NCBI GenBank assembly: GCA_023230855.1
Contig: JALNWQ010000014.1
Coordinates: 1 to 64,000, forward strand
Direction: 5' to 3'
DNA from: Solirubrobacteraceae bacterium
GTDB taxonomy: Bacteria; Actinomycetota; Thermoleophilia; Solirubrobacterales; Solirubrobacteraceae
DNA: 64,000 nucleotides
Shown here: piece by piece, positions 57,226 through 64,000 of the stretch
Layout of the letters: every line of letters starts with the position of its first letter
How positions within the stretch are numbered: position 1 is the stretch's first letter
Position numbers and translations under genes: made by a program
The notes under the pieces: generated by a model
What the model saw: the letters and a program-made list of their open reading frames with translations, nothing else
What the model was told of the DNA's origin: nothing
Databases searched by the model: none

Positions 57226-58334
57226 GCCGAAGCCCGCCGCAGGAGCCAGAGGAAGAGCGGGACCCCGAGCAGGACCATGAACGGCCCGACGGGCAGCGCC
57301 AGCGGGGCGGCGACCCGGCGCGAGATGATGTCGGCGACGAGCAGGAGCGCCGCCCCGCCGAGCGCCGACGCGGGCACGACGAACCGGTGGCTCGACGTCC
57401 CGGACGCCAGCCGGATCGCGTGCGGGACGACGAGCCCGAGGAACCCCAACAGCCCGGCGAGCGACGCGGCGGCGGCCGCGAGCAGCGCGGCGATCGCGGC
57501 GGCGGCCAGCCGGATGGCGCGCGGCCGGACGCCGAGCGACTGCGCGACGTCGTCGCCGAGCGCCAGCCGGTCGAGCGGTCGGATGAGGAACGCCGCGAGG
57601 ACCAGGCCCGCCACCGGGTAGTACCAGACCTGCCGCAGGACGGACCAGCCGTCCTCGTTGAGGTTGCCGGCGATGAAGAAGATCGCCGTCGACACCCGGT
57701 CGGGGAACGCCGTCATGAGCCCGGTCGTCGCCGCGGTGAAGACCGCGCCGATCGCGATCCCGGCGAGGATGAGCCGCAGGATGCTGCCGCCGCCGCGGCC
57801 CATCCACGCCACGGCGAAGACGAGGCCCGCGGCGAGGAGCCCGAACGCCAGCGCGCTCAGCGGCACGAGCGTCACGGCGTTCGGGAACGCCAGCAGGATG
57901 ATCATCGCCCCGAACCCGGACCCGGCCGTGACGCCGATGACGTCCGGGGACGCGAGCGGGTTGGCGAGCGCCCCCTGCAGCAGCGCGCCGGCGACGCCGA
58001 GGCTCGCCCCGACGACGACGGCGGTGACCATCCGCGGCACGCGGAGGCTCTCGATGATCTGCCGGTCCGCCTCGTCCGGGACGCCGCCGCCGATCACCGG
58101 CCACCCCGCCAACGTGTCGCCGACCCACGGGAGCGCGGCGATCGTCGTCCGCACCGGGATGACCGTCGAGCCGAGCGCCACCGCGAGCACCGCCGCGCAG
58201 ACGAGCACGACGGCCAGGCCGACGAGGACGAGCGCCTGACGCGACCGGGCGGCGGCGCGCGCCGCCGCCCGGTCGGGAGGGGGATCACCCGTCGACGCCG
58301 GGGCGTCGGCGGGACGGGCGGACGCGACGGCCAT
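57222..58334 (-). CDS. hmuU: Heme ABC transporter permease (HmuU/FecCD type)
   Basis: A 370-residue FecCD-family permease with about ten predicted spans. RVPRMVTAVVVGASLGVAGA (about 100), the conserved NPLASPDVIGVTAGSGFGAM and the C-terminal LGFLGLVVPHAIRLASG are the family signatures. An alanine/arginine-rich cytoplasmic N-terminus precedes the first span. It would form the membrane channel for heme with the ATPase next to it. ATG 58334; the fusion gene stops 20 bases upstream, so they share one message. Confidence 0.9.
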   Translation of the reverse strand: MAVASARPADAPASTGDPPPDRAAARAAARSRQALVLVGLAVVLVCAAVLAVALGSTVIPVRTTIAALPWVGDTLAGWPVIGGGVPDEADRQIIESLRVPRMVTAVVVGASLGVAGALLQGALANPLASPDVIGVTAGSGFGAMIILLAFPNAVTLVPLSALAFGLLAAGLVFAVAWMGRGGGSILRLILAGIAIGAVFTAATTGLMTAFPDRVSTAIFFIAGNLNEDGWSVLRQVWYYPVAGLVLAAFLIRPLDRLALGDDVAQSLGVRPRAIRLAAAAIAALLAAAAASLAGLLGFLGLVVPHAIRLASGTSSHRFVVPASALGGAALLLVADIISRRVAAPLALPVGPFMVLLGVPLFLWLLRRASA

Positions 58335-58353
58335 CAGGCGCCCGCCTCGCCGG

Positions 58354-60096
58354 TCACCAGTTCTTGAGGTACGACTTGCGCACCTTGCGGACGACGCGGG
58401 CTGGGTCGTCGGAGGCCTGCAGCAGCGTGTCGGGGTCGGAGATGTGGATCCGCCCGTTCTTGGCCGCGTTCGTGATGCTCCAGCCGGGCTTCGTCTTGAA
58501 GAACTCCTGGGCCTCGCGGATCGACCCGGAGTTGCCGTGCGGCACGACGATGATGACGTCCGGGTTCTCGCGCAGGACCTGCTCGTCGCTGATCGCGGCG
58601 AAGCTTCCCGGGAGCCCCTGGGCGTAGCGGGCCTCGCCGTCGCCGGTGAGCAGACGACCGCCGGCGTAGCGGACGATGTCCCCGCCCCAGCTGTTCTGAC
58701 GGAACGCCATCGTGGCGCGCCCGATGCCGAGGACGACGAGGACCTTCGGCCGGCTCTTGTAGTTCTTCCGCGCGGCGCGCAGGTTGCGGTCGATGCGGCG
58801 GGTGATGGCCTTCGCCTTGGACGCGCGCCCGACCTTGCGCGCGATCCGGCGCACGGCGGGGGAGACGTTGTTCACCCGCATCGGCTCCCAGCCGTCGATG
58901 ACCTCGAACCCCTGGGACTTCATGCCCTTGGTCCCCGCGCGCCAGTTCGGCGACGACAGGATGAGGTCGGGCTTGACGCGGATGAGCTGCTCGAGGCTCG
59001 GTCCGTTGGGGTGCGACATCGGCAGGCGACGGGCCTTGCGGGCCCGCTTGTGCAGGCGGATGTTGCTGCCCGCGTCGTCGCCGACCGCCCGCGGGGTGAG
59101 CCCGAGCCGCGAGACGACGTTCGACGTGAACGGCGTCAACGTGACGATCCGCTTGTACGGCGTCTTCGCCTTCGCCTTCTTGGACTTCTTCGCGACCTTC
59201 GCCGGCGCGGCGTGGGCGTCGGTCGGGGCGGCCGTCCCGGCGCCGAGCACGAGGGCGAGGGCGAGCAGCACGACGCCGAGGAGCCCGCGGGCGCGCTTCG
59301 TCAGCGCGACGGTCGCGGCGCGGAGCTGGGCGGGGGCGGTCAGCGGCTCGTCGAACGCGATCCGCACGTCGGCCGGCCCGCGCGGGGTCTTCGCGGCGAG
59401 GTCGAGGCCCAGGTGGTCGGCGCGCTTGCAGCTGGCCGACGTCGCGTCGTCCTGCCCGCCGAGCGCCTGCGCCATCTGCAGCAGCGCGTCCGCGTGATCG
59501 GCGTTGAGGTGCCTGACCGCGCCGGCGGCCCCCGGGATGACGGGGTCGGGCACGGCCGCCGCGTAGTCGTCGGCGGTGACGGAGTCCATCGTGCCGAAGC
59601 CGCCGACCCAGCGGACGCGGTCCACGCGCAGGACCCAGGTGGTGAAGTCGCCGAACCGGGCGAACAGGGCGGCGGCCGGCACCGCGGCGATGTAGGCGGC
59701 CTCGGCGGCGGCGAGCTCGTCGCCCTCGGGGCGCTCGACCCGACCGGCCAGCGTCACGCGGCCCTGGTCGAGCGGATCGCGACCGCTGTCGTGGCTCACC
59801 ACCGAGATGCTCGCCCGTTGGTCCTGCTCGAGGTTGCGCCCGTGCTCGGCGAGGGTCGACACCATGATCACCGGGGTCCCGTCGGGCAGCGCGCCGTGGG
59901 AGATCATCGACGCCCACGGCGTGCCGTCGTCGCTGAGCGTCGCGAGCGTCGACGTCGTGCGCGACGCGACGATCGTCCGGGCCTCGGCGGCGGGCGTCAG
60001 GCGCGCCTGGCTCGTCCGCGGAGGGCTCAGCGGGGCCGCCGGGGTCCACTGCTCCGGCGGGGCGTCATGGTCGGCGGGGCGGCCGGTCTGGGACAT
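58354..60096 (-). CDS. Fusion of HugZ-type heme oxygenase and HmuT-like heme-binding protein
   Basis: A 580-residue fusion. Residues about 38-185 form a split-barrel (PNPOx-like) domain (ARTIVASRTTSTLATLSDDG, SISVVSHDSGRDPLDQGR); 187-270 is a DUF2470 domain (AVRHLNADHADALLQMAQAL, VRIAFDEPLT). Together these match HugZ/HutZ heme-degrading proteins. A basic KRAR at 267-270 and one hydrophobic span (271-291) follow, then AHA-AP, a Lys-rich linker and a FecB/HmuT-type binding domain (315-578, PYKRIVTLTPFTSNVV, VKPDLILSS). Candidate heme ligands: His362, Tyr477 or Tyr491. ATG 60096 with TACGCT six bases upstream, so leaderless. Confidence 0.85.
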   Translation of the reverse strand: MSQTGRPADHDAPPEQWTPAAPLSPPRTSQARLTPAAEARTIVASRTTSTLATLSDDGTPWASMISHGALPDGTPVIMVSTLAEHGRNLEQDQRASISVVSHDSGRDPLDQGRVTLAGRVERPEGDELAAAEAAYIAAVPAAALFARFGDFTTWVLRVDRVRWVGGFGTMDSVTADDYAAAVPDPVIPGAAGAVRHLNADHADALLQMAQALGGQDDATSASCKRADHLGLDLAAKTPRGPADVRIAFDEPLTAPAQLRAATVALTKRARGLLGVVLLALALVLGAGTAAPTDAHAAPAKVAKKSKKAKAKTPYKRIVTLTPFTSNVVSRLGLTPRAVGDDAGSNIRLHKRARKARRLPMSHPNGPSLEQLIRVKPDLILSSPNWRAGTKGMKSQGFEVIDGWEPMRVNNVSPAVRRIARKVGRASKAKAITRRIDRNLRAARKNYKSRPKVLVVLGIGRATMAFRQNSWGGDIVRYAGGRLLTGDGEARYAQGLPGSFAAISDEQVLRENPDVIIVVPHGNSGSIREAQEFFKTKPGWSITNAAKNGRIHISDPDTLLQASDDPARVVRKVRKSYLKNW

Positions 60097-60102
60097 GGGA
60101 TC

Positions 60103-60131
60103 AGCGTACCAATCGACTTAGGCGTGCCTAA
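60103..60131 (-). promoter_or_regulatory. Iron-box palindrome and leaderless promoter of the heme operon
   Basis: The palindrome ttaggc-gt-gcctaa (60118-60131, six-base arms) has the IdeR/DtxR-like TTAGG/CCTAA ends. It covers the -35 region of a promoter whose -10, tacgct on the minus strand (60103-60108), ends six bases from the ATG at 60096. Iron-loaded repressor would block transcription of the heme operon. Confidence 0.65.
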
Positions 60132-60295
60132 TCAGTTGCGTCGTCCCGGGGCCCGTGCTCCCCACGGCGACCCCCGACGATGGACGGCATCATAGGTGCC
60201 CCTACCCGTGCCGGGGCCACCTCCGCCGGCGACGGTGACGTCGGTCGCATGCGTCGCCCCCGGGGCGCCACGGTGCGTCCGTACACTGGGAGGGG

Positions 60296-60748
60296 ATGGA
60301 CGAGCTCTACCGCGAGAACATCCTGGACCACTACAAGCGTCCGCGGAACTGGTCGCCGCCGCTGGAGCCGCTCGTGGATCCGGACCTCCAGTTCGAGGAC
60401 AAGAACCCGTCCTGCGGCGACCAGCTCCGCGTGTCGTTGCGGCTCGACGACGACCGGCGGGTGGTCGAGGTCCGGTTCGACGGCCATGGCTGCGCGATCA
60501 GTCAGGCGTCGGCGTCGATGGCGTCCGAGGAGCTCGCCGGCAAGACCGTCGACGAGCTGCTCGCGCTCGACCGCGACTTCATCATGGAGCTGCTCGGCAT
60601 CGACATCTCGGCGACCCGGGTGAAGTGCGCGCTGCTGGCGCTCAAGGTCGTGAAGTCCGCGGCGCTCGGCGGCACGGTGGAGTGGGAGGACGACGTCCCC
60701 GACGCCGTCGCCCCGTCGTCGGGCGCCGGTCGCGCCGCCGGGCTCTGA
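60296..60748 (+). CDS. sufU: Fe-S assembly protein SufU
   Basis: A 150-residue NifU/SufU zinc protein. It starts MDELYRENILDHYKRPRNW, with ligands NPSCGDQLRV, a GHGCAISQASASM with the reactive Cys and an Asp, and ATRVKCALLAL for the third Cys. The insertion length and order fit SufU, which receives sulfur from SufS. It is separated from sufS by the heme operon and is in the same orientation as sufS. TACACT ends eight bases before the ATG; GGGAGGGG precedes the start. Confidence 0.93.
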   Translation: MDELYRENILDHYKRPRNWSPPLEPLVDPDLQFEDKNPSCGDQLRVSLRLDDDRRVVEVRFDGHGCAISQASASMASEELAGKTVDELLALDRDFIMELLGIDISATRVKCALLALKVVKSAALGGTVEWEDDVPDAVAPSSGAGRAAGL

Positions 60749-60863
60749 CGGACCTTCCGGGCGCGGGCCGGCGCCGTCGGCGTGGGCGGGAGGTCGTCGG
60801 CGCGGGTGGGCCGGCGGCGTCGGCGCGGGTCGCGCCGACGAGGCGGACCGCCACGCCGATCGG

Positions 60864-62471
60864 TCACCTGGAGGCGTCTGGCGTTGCGGCGCCGATCGGC
60901 AGGCGGGCGTCACGGCCCGCCCCGGCGACGCCGCCGGCCCCGACGACGTCGCCCTCCCCGACGATGTCGCCCGCCCCGGCGGCGCCGCCGGCCCCGCCGC
61001 CCGCCGTGGCGTCGGACGCGCCGTCGACCCCGACGACGACGTCCCGCTCCCTCCCGCCGAGCAGCAGGACGACGAGCAGCCCGGCGACGACCATGACGCC
61101 GGCCTGGACGCGGAAGGCGTGGGTGAAGCCGTCGGTCAGGGCCTGGGGGATCGGGGAGCCGGTCGCCAGGGCGTCGCCGGTCGTCGTCGTCGCGATCGTC
61201 ACCATCACCGCGATGCCGATCGCCCCGCCCACCTGCTGACCGGTGGTGAGCAGCGCCGACGCGAGGCCGCCGTCGCGGTCCTCGGCGCCGCCGGTCGCGG
61301 TCTCCATGAGCAGCACGAAGCCGATCCCCAGGCCGACGCCGGTGAGGAGCAGGCCGGGCAGCAGGTGACCGACGTAGGAGCTGGTCGGGGTGAGCGCGCT
61401 GAGGACGAGGAGCCCCGCCGCGGCGGTCGCCAGGCCGACTCCGACCGGGATCCGCCGGTCGACGGAGCCGAGCCACCGTCCCGCGACGACCGACCCGACG
61501 CCCATCATCGTGCTGAACGGGAGGAACGCCGCACCGGTCTGCAGCGCCCCCCAGCCGAGCACGCGCTGCATGTACAGCGTGAGGAAGAAGAACATCGCGA
61601 GGAGCCCGGCCGCTCCGAGGAACACCGCCCCGTTGGCCACCATCGCCCGCCGGCGACGCAGCACCGTCACGGGCAGGAGCGGCGACGCCGACCGGCGCTC
61701 GCTCAGGGCGAACAGGGCGCCGAGGACGGCCGTCGCCGCGAATCCGACGAGCGTGCGGGTGGACGCCCAGCCGGCGTGCTCGGTCTCGACGACGGTGAAC
61801 ACGAGCAGGAGGAGGCCGAGCGTGCCGAGGAGCGCCCCGACGACGTTGGGCGACGTCCGCGCGGACGACAGCTCGTCAGCCGGGATGGTGCGCGGCACGA
61901 GCAGCAGCGCGGTGGCGGCGACCGGCAGGTTGATGAAGAAGATCCAGCGCCAGTCGAACGCCTCGACGATCGCGCCGCCGAGGAGCAGGCCCGACGCGGC
62001 GCCGATCCCGATGAGGCTCGCCCACACCGCCAGCGCGCGGGCGCGGGCCGGACCCTCGGCGTACGTCGCGAGGATGATCGCGAGCGCGGCGGGCGACAGG
62101 AGCGCGGCGGCGAGGCCCTGCAGGGCGCGCGCCGCGACGAGGACCTCGGCCGACCACGCCGCGCCGCAGAGCGCCGAGGCGAGCGCGAACGCGGCCAGCG
62201 CGACGACGAACATCCGGCGGGCCCCGACGCGGTCGGCGATGCGGCCCCCGATGAGGAGGAACCCGCCGAAGGTCAGGAAGTACGCGTTGACGACCCACGA
62301 CAGCGACGACTCGGTGAACCCGAGCTCGGTCTGGATCGTCGGCAGCGCGACGTTGACGATCGTGTCGTCGAGGATGAGCGTGAACTGGGCCACGCACGCC
62401 AGCAGCAGGACGGCCACGGAGGCGGTGGCCGCCGCACGGCGGGTCTGACCGTCGGTCGGGGGATGGGGCAC
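60864..62471 (-). CDS. MFS drug exporter of the 14-span (DHA2/QacA) type
   Basis: A 535-residue MFS protein with about 14 hydrophobic helices. The first span carries LDDTIVNVALPTIQ, and the loop GGRIADRVGARRMF is the motif A of DHA2 exporters; antiporter motif C is near RALQGLAAALLSPAALAI. A Gly/Ala-rich cytoplasmic tail with VGAGGVAGAG-like repeats ends the protein. GTG at 62471 is given; an in-frame GTG at 62516 directly next to the operator is an alternative start. Divergent TetR regulator suggests drug-induced expression. Confidence 0.85.
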   Translation of the reverse strand: MPHPPTDGQTRRAAATASVAVLLLACVAQFTLILDDTIVNVALPTIQTELGFTESSLSWVVNAYFLTFGGFLLIGGRIADRVGARRMFVVALAAFALASALCGAAWSAEVLVAARALQGLAAALLSPAALAIILATYAEGPARARALAVWASLIGIGAASGLLLGGAIVEAFDWRWIFFINLPVAATALLLVPRTIPADELSSARTSPNVVGALLGTLGLLLLVFTVVETEHAGWASTRTLVGFAATAVLGALFALSERRSASPLLPVTVLRRRRAMVANGAVFLGAAGLLAMFFFLTLYMQRVLGWGALQTGAAFLPFSTMMGVGSVVAGRWLGSVDRRIPVGVGLATAAAGLLVLSALTPTSSYVGHLLPGLLLTGVGLGIGFVLLMETATGGAEDRDGGLASALLTTGQQVGGAIGIAVMVTIATTTTGDALATGSPIPQALTDGFTHAFRVQAGVMVVAGLLVVLLLGGRERDVVVGVDGASDATAGGGAGGAAGAGDIVGEGDVVGAGGVAGAGRDARLPIGAATPDASR

Positions 62472-62522
62472 GGGGGACTCCGGACGCTGGTGGGGACGGG
62501 CTGCTGCGTTTGGCACAACGAT

Positions 62523-62538
62523 TTCTACAGTTGTAGAA
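62523..62538. promoter_or_regulatory. TetR operator palindrome between exporter and regulator
   Basis: ttctaca-gt-tgtagaa is a perfect palindrome with seven-base arms. It lies in the 109-base gap between the divergent starts (62471 and 62581). It is the likely operator for the TetR protein, controlling the exporter gene and possibly the regulator itself. Confidence 0.75.
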
Positions 62539-62580
62539 GATCGTTCGGCGATCGTCAAGCGGTCTGCGATACTCGGGGCG

Positions 62581-63174
62581 ATGGCCCGTGCATCCGAGCC
62601 CGCCGACCGCCGTGCCCGCCTGCTGGAGGAGGCGCTCGCGCTCGTGGCCGTGGGGGGCCTGGCGGCGGTGACGCATCGGGCGGTCGAGCGTGCGGCGGGA
62701 GCCCCGCACGGCTCGGTCACGTACTACTTCGGCAGTCGCGACGGGCTCGTCGACGCGATGGTCGACCACCTCGTCGAGCGGTGCGAGGAGCGGGTCAGCG
62801 GGATCGCGCGCGAGATCGCCATGGCGCTCGCCCCGCGCGGCGCCACGCTCGACGTCGCGCCGTTCGTCGCGGCCATCACCGCATGGATGGACGCCGACCG
62901 CGACCTGCAGCTCGCCCGGCTGGAGCTCGAGCTCGAGGCCATCCGGGAGCCGCGGATCCGGGCGCGGATGACCGACGCCGGCCGGGTGTTCTGGCGGATG
63001 TGCGAGCCGCTTGCGCTCGCGCTGGGATCGCCGGACCCCGAGCGCGACGGACGGGCCCTGGCGGCGATGGTCGACGGGCTGCTCGTCGACCGGCTCGCGC
63101 ACGATCCCGCGTCGGACGACGTCATCGGGTCGGCGCTGACGCACCTGCTGCGGTCCTGGGCCACGGAGTCGTGA
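62581..63174 (+). CDS. TetR-family regulator of the MFS exporter
   Basis: A 197-residue TetR protein: helix-turn-helix ARLLEEALALVAVGGLAAVTHR and APHGSVTYYFGSRDGLVDAM (about 13-55), then a helical ligand domain with acidic and Leu-rich segments (LQLARLELELEAIREPRIRA). Short, TtgR/PfmR-like. It is divergent from a 14-span exporter, and one palindrome separates them. ATG 62581; GATACT seven bases upstream is a possible -10, weaker than the usual TANNNT. Confidence 0.85.
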   Translation: MARASEPADRRARLLEEALALVAVGGLAAVTHRAVERAAGAPHGSVTYYFGSRDGLVDAMVDHLVERCEERVSGIAREIAMALAPRGATLDVAPFVAAITAWMDADRDLQLARLELELEAIREPRIRARMTDAGRVFWRMCEPLALALGSPDPERDGRALAAMVDGLLVDRLAHDPASDDVIGSALTHLLRSWATES

Positions 63175-63228
63175 CCGGTCGCGCCGTCCGGCGTCACGGG
63201 CGGCCGTCGGCGTGGGGGGGTGGTGCAA

Positions 63229-63258
63229 TTGGTAAATCCTGACCCGGATTGATATATA
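63229..63258 (+). promoter_or_regulatory. Promoter of the amidohydrolase gene with operator-like repeat
   Basis: A -35 of ttggta (63229-63234) and a -10 of tatata (63253-63258) are separated by 18 bases, and the ATG at 63266 follows seven bases later. The spacer holds the inverted repeat aatcc-tgaccc-ggatt (63235-63250), a likely regulator site. The AT-rich run gatatatata stands out in this genome. Confidence 0.65.
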
Positions 63259-63265
63259 TACGGCC

Positions 63266-64000
63266 ATGGCCGCGGCGATCGACCTCCAGCAGCAGGTGTG
63301 GCCGGCGGCCTTCCTCGACGCGCTCGCCCGGCGGGAGGCGGGTCCGCGCGCCCGTCGCCGCGACGACGGGACGTGGGTCGTGCGGGGGGACGGCGGGGTG
63401 GTCGTCGAGCTGGGCGAGCGCGAGCTCTGCCTCCACCGCCGGAGCGGGGCGCTCTTCGCCGCCGGGATCGACCGGGCCCTGTTCGTCCCCCCGCTCGAGC
63501 TCGGGATCGACGCCCTGCCCGACGGCGAGGGGCGCCGGCTTCTCGACGCGTGGCTCGCCGGTGCGCTCGATGCGGGCTCCCGGTTCGGGGCCTGGGCCGG
63601 GATCGCCCGCGACGCCCCGACGTCCGACGTCACGGCGGCGCTGCGGCGCGGGGCCGTGGGGCTCGCGGTCGCGGCCGACCTCCTCGTCGACGCCGACGCC
63701 TTCGATCGCGCGTCGTCCGTGCTCGACGCGCTCGCCCGTGCCGGTCGGCCGCTCCTCGTCCACGGCGGTCGCGGTGGGGACGGGGACCTGCGGCGCGCGT
63801 GGCGCGCGTGGGTCGGCCACGGCGCCGGCGCCCGGCCGACCCTGCGGGTCGCGTTCGCCGCGCTCGCGGGCGGAGCGCCGGTCGCGGAGCCGGCGGGCGA
63901 CGTCGCCGACCGGACCTTCTACCTCACCTCGCACGCCGCGCCGTCGGCGATCGCCGACGCCGTGGGCGCCGTCGGGATCGATCGGGTCGCCTTCGGCAGT
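63266..64000 (+). CDS. Amidohydrolase-family protein (5' part, runs off the window)
   Basis: The frame is open from ATG 63266 to the window end (245 codons, no stop). It reads MAAAIDLQQQVWPAAFLDAL at the N-terminus, has a PLLVHGGRGGDG strand near residue 170 with a His, and ends FYLTSHAAPSAIADAVGAVG then IDRVAFGS. The last segment is the terminal metal-strand region (GADRVLFGSD-like) of amidohydrolase_2 TIM barrels. Few of the metal ligands can be checked because the gene is cut. Function beyond family unknown. Confidence 0.75.
   Translation, partial: MAAAIDLQQQVWPAAFLDALARREAGPRARRRDDGTWVVRGDGGVVVELGERELCLHRRSGALFAAGIDRALFVPPLELGIDALPDGEGRRLLDAWLAGALDAGSRFGAWAGIARDAPTSDVTAALRRGAVGLAVAADLLVDADAFDRASSVLDALARAGRPLLVHGGRGGDGDLRRAWRAWVGHGAGARPTLRVAFAALAGGAPVAEPAGDVADRTFYLTSHAAPSAIADAVGAVGIDRVAFGS

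Noticed and set aside
61119..63242. A 707-codon open frame on the plus strand across exporter and TetR genes
   Set aside because: Antisense to the MFS gene and out of frame with the TetR gene, both of which have clear family motifs and start signals.

Overview
This is a very high-GC window of bacterial chromosome. Gene style and content suggest an actinobacterium of the class Thermoleophilia (Solirubrobacterales or Patulibacter-like). The main clues are an exported alanine-coil protein that starts with the LTYANVVATLALF-type leader common in that group, secreted proteins with basic cell-wall-like tails, actinobacterial -10 elements of TANNNT form placed 6-8 bases from the start codon, and IdeR/DtxR-like iron boxes. 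The taxonomic call is inference.

Layout. (a) 1-3836: the right end of an integrated element. It is a minus-strand run of about 11 tiny overlapping genes, ending at a displaced 3' half of an initiator tRNA-Met gene that still has its own terminator. (b) 3900-4640: decayed genes beside the attachment site: an AbrB-type antitoxin, a truncated and frameshifted PIN toxin and a TetR tail. (c) 4696-12743: a DHFR-like reductase, a flavin reductase, exported beta-propeller and alanine-coil proteins, a cytochrome-oxidase-like III/IV membrane operon, an enolase-superfamily enzyme and a methyltransferase. (d) 12864-17741: an operon of acyl-CoA dehydrogenase (ACAD10/11 type), APH-like kinase and SDR that fits 4-hydroxyacyl-CoA breakdown, its divergent TetR, a Fur-family regulator and an SRPBCC protein. 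(e) 17822-22900: Baeyer-Villiger-type monooxygenase, FxsA, and two ring-cleavage-type VOC enzymes that bracket an AraC regulator and carry matching operators. (f) 23055-36754: secreted protein, P450 divergent from a penicillin-acylase-like enzyme, degenerate GGDEF protein, DEAD-box helicase, dienoyl-CoA-reductase-like enzyme, and a lipase/acyl-CoA-synthetase fusion. (g) 36843-42599: TetR-controlled acyl-CoA dehydrogenase and biotin-dependent carboxylase (leucine/branched-chain type). (h) 42685-51952: GT-C-like membrane protein, second DEAD-box helicase, MscS channel, M23 peptidase, GGDEF-EAL protein, FAD reductase. (i) 52142-60748: Rrf2 regulator, sufC, sufS and sufU, with a complete heme-uptake operon on the other strand between sufS and sufU. 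(j) 60864-64000: MFS exporter with divergent TetR, and the start of an amidohydrolase.

The most notable system is the heme operon at 55064-60096. One 580-residue protein joins a cytoplasmic HugZ-type heme-degrading module (split barrel plus DUF2470), a single membrane span and an extracellular heme-binding lipoprotein-like domain. It is followed by permease, ATPase and a secreted HtaA-domain protein, and there are iron-box palindromes upstream of the first and last genes. This would couple heme capture, import and iron release to the Fe-S assembly genes around it.
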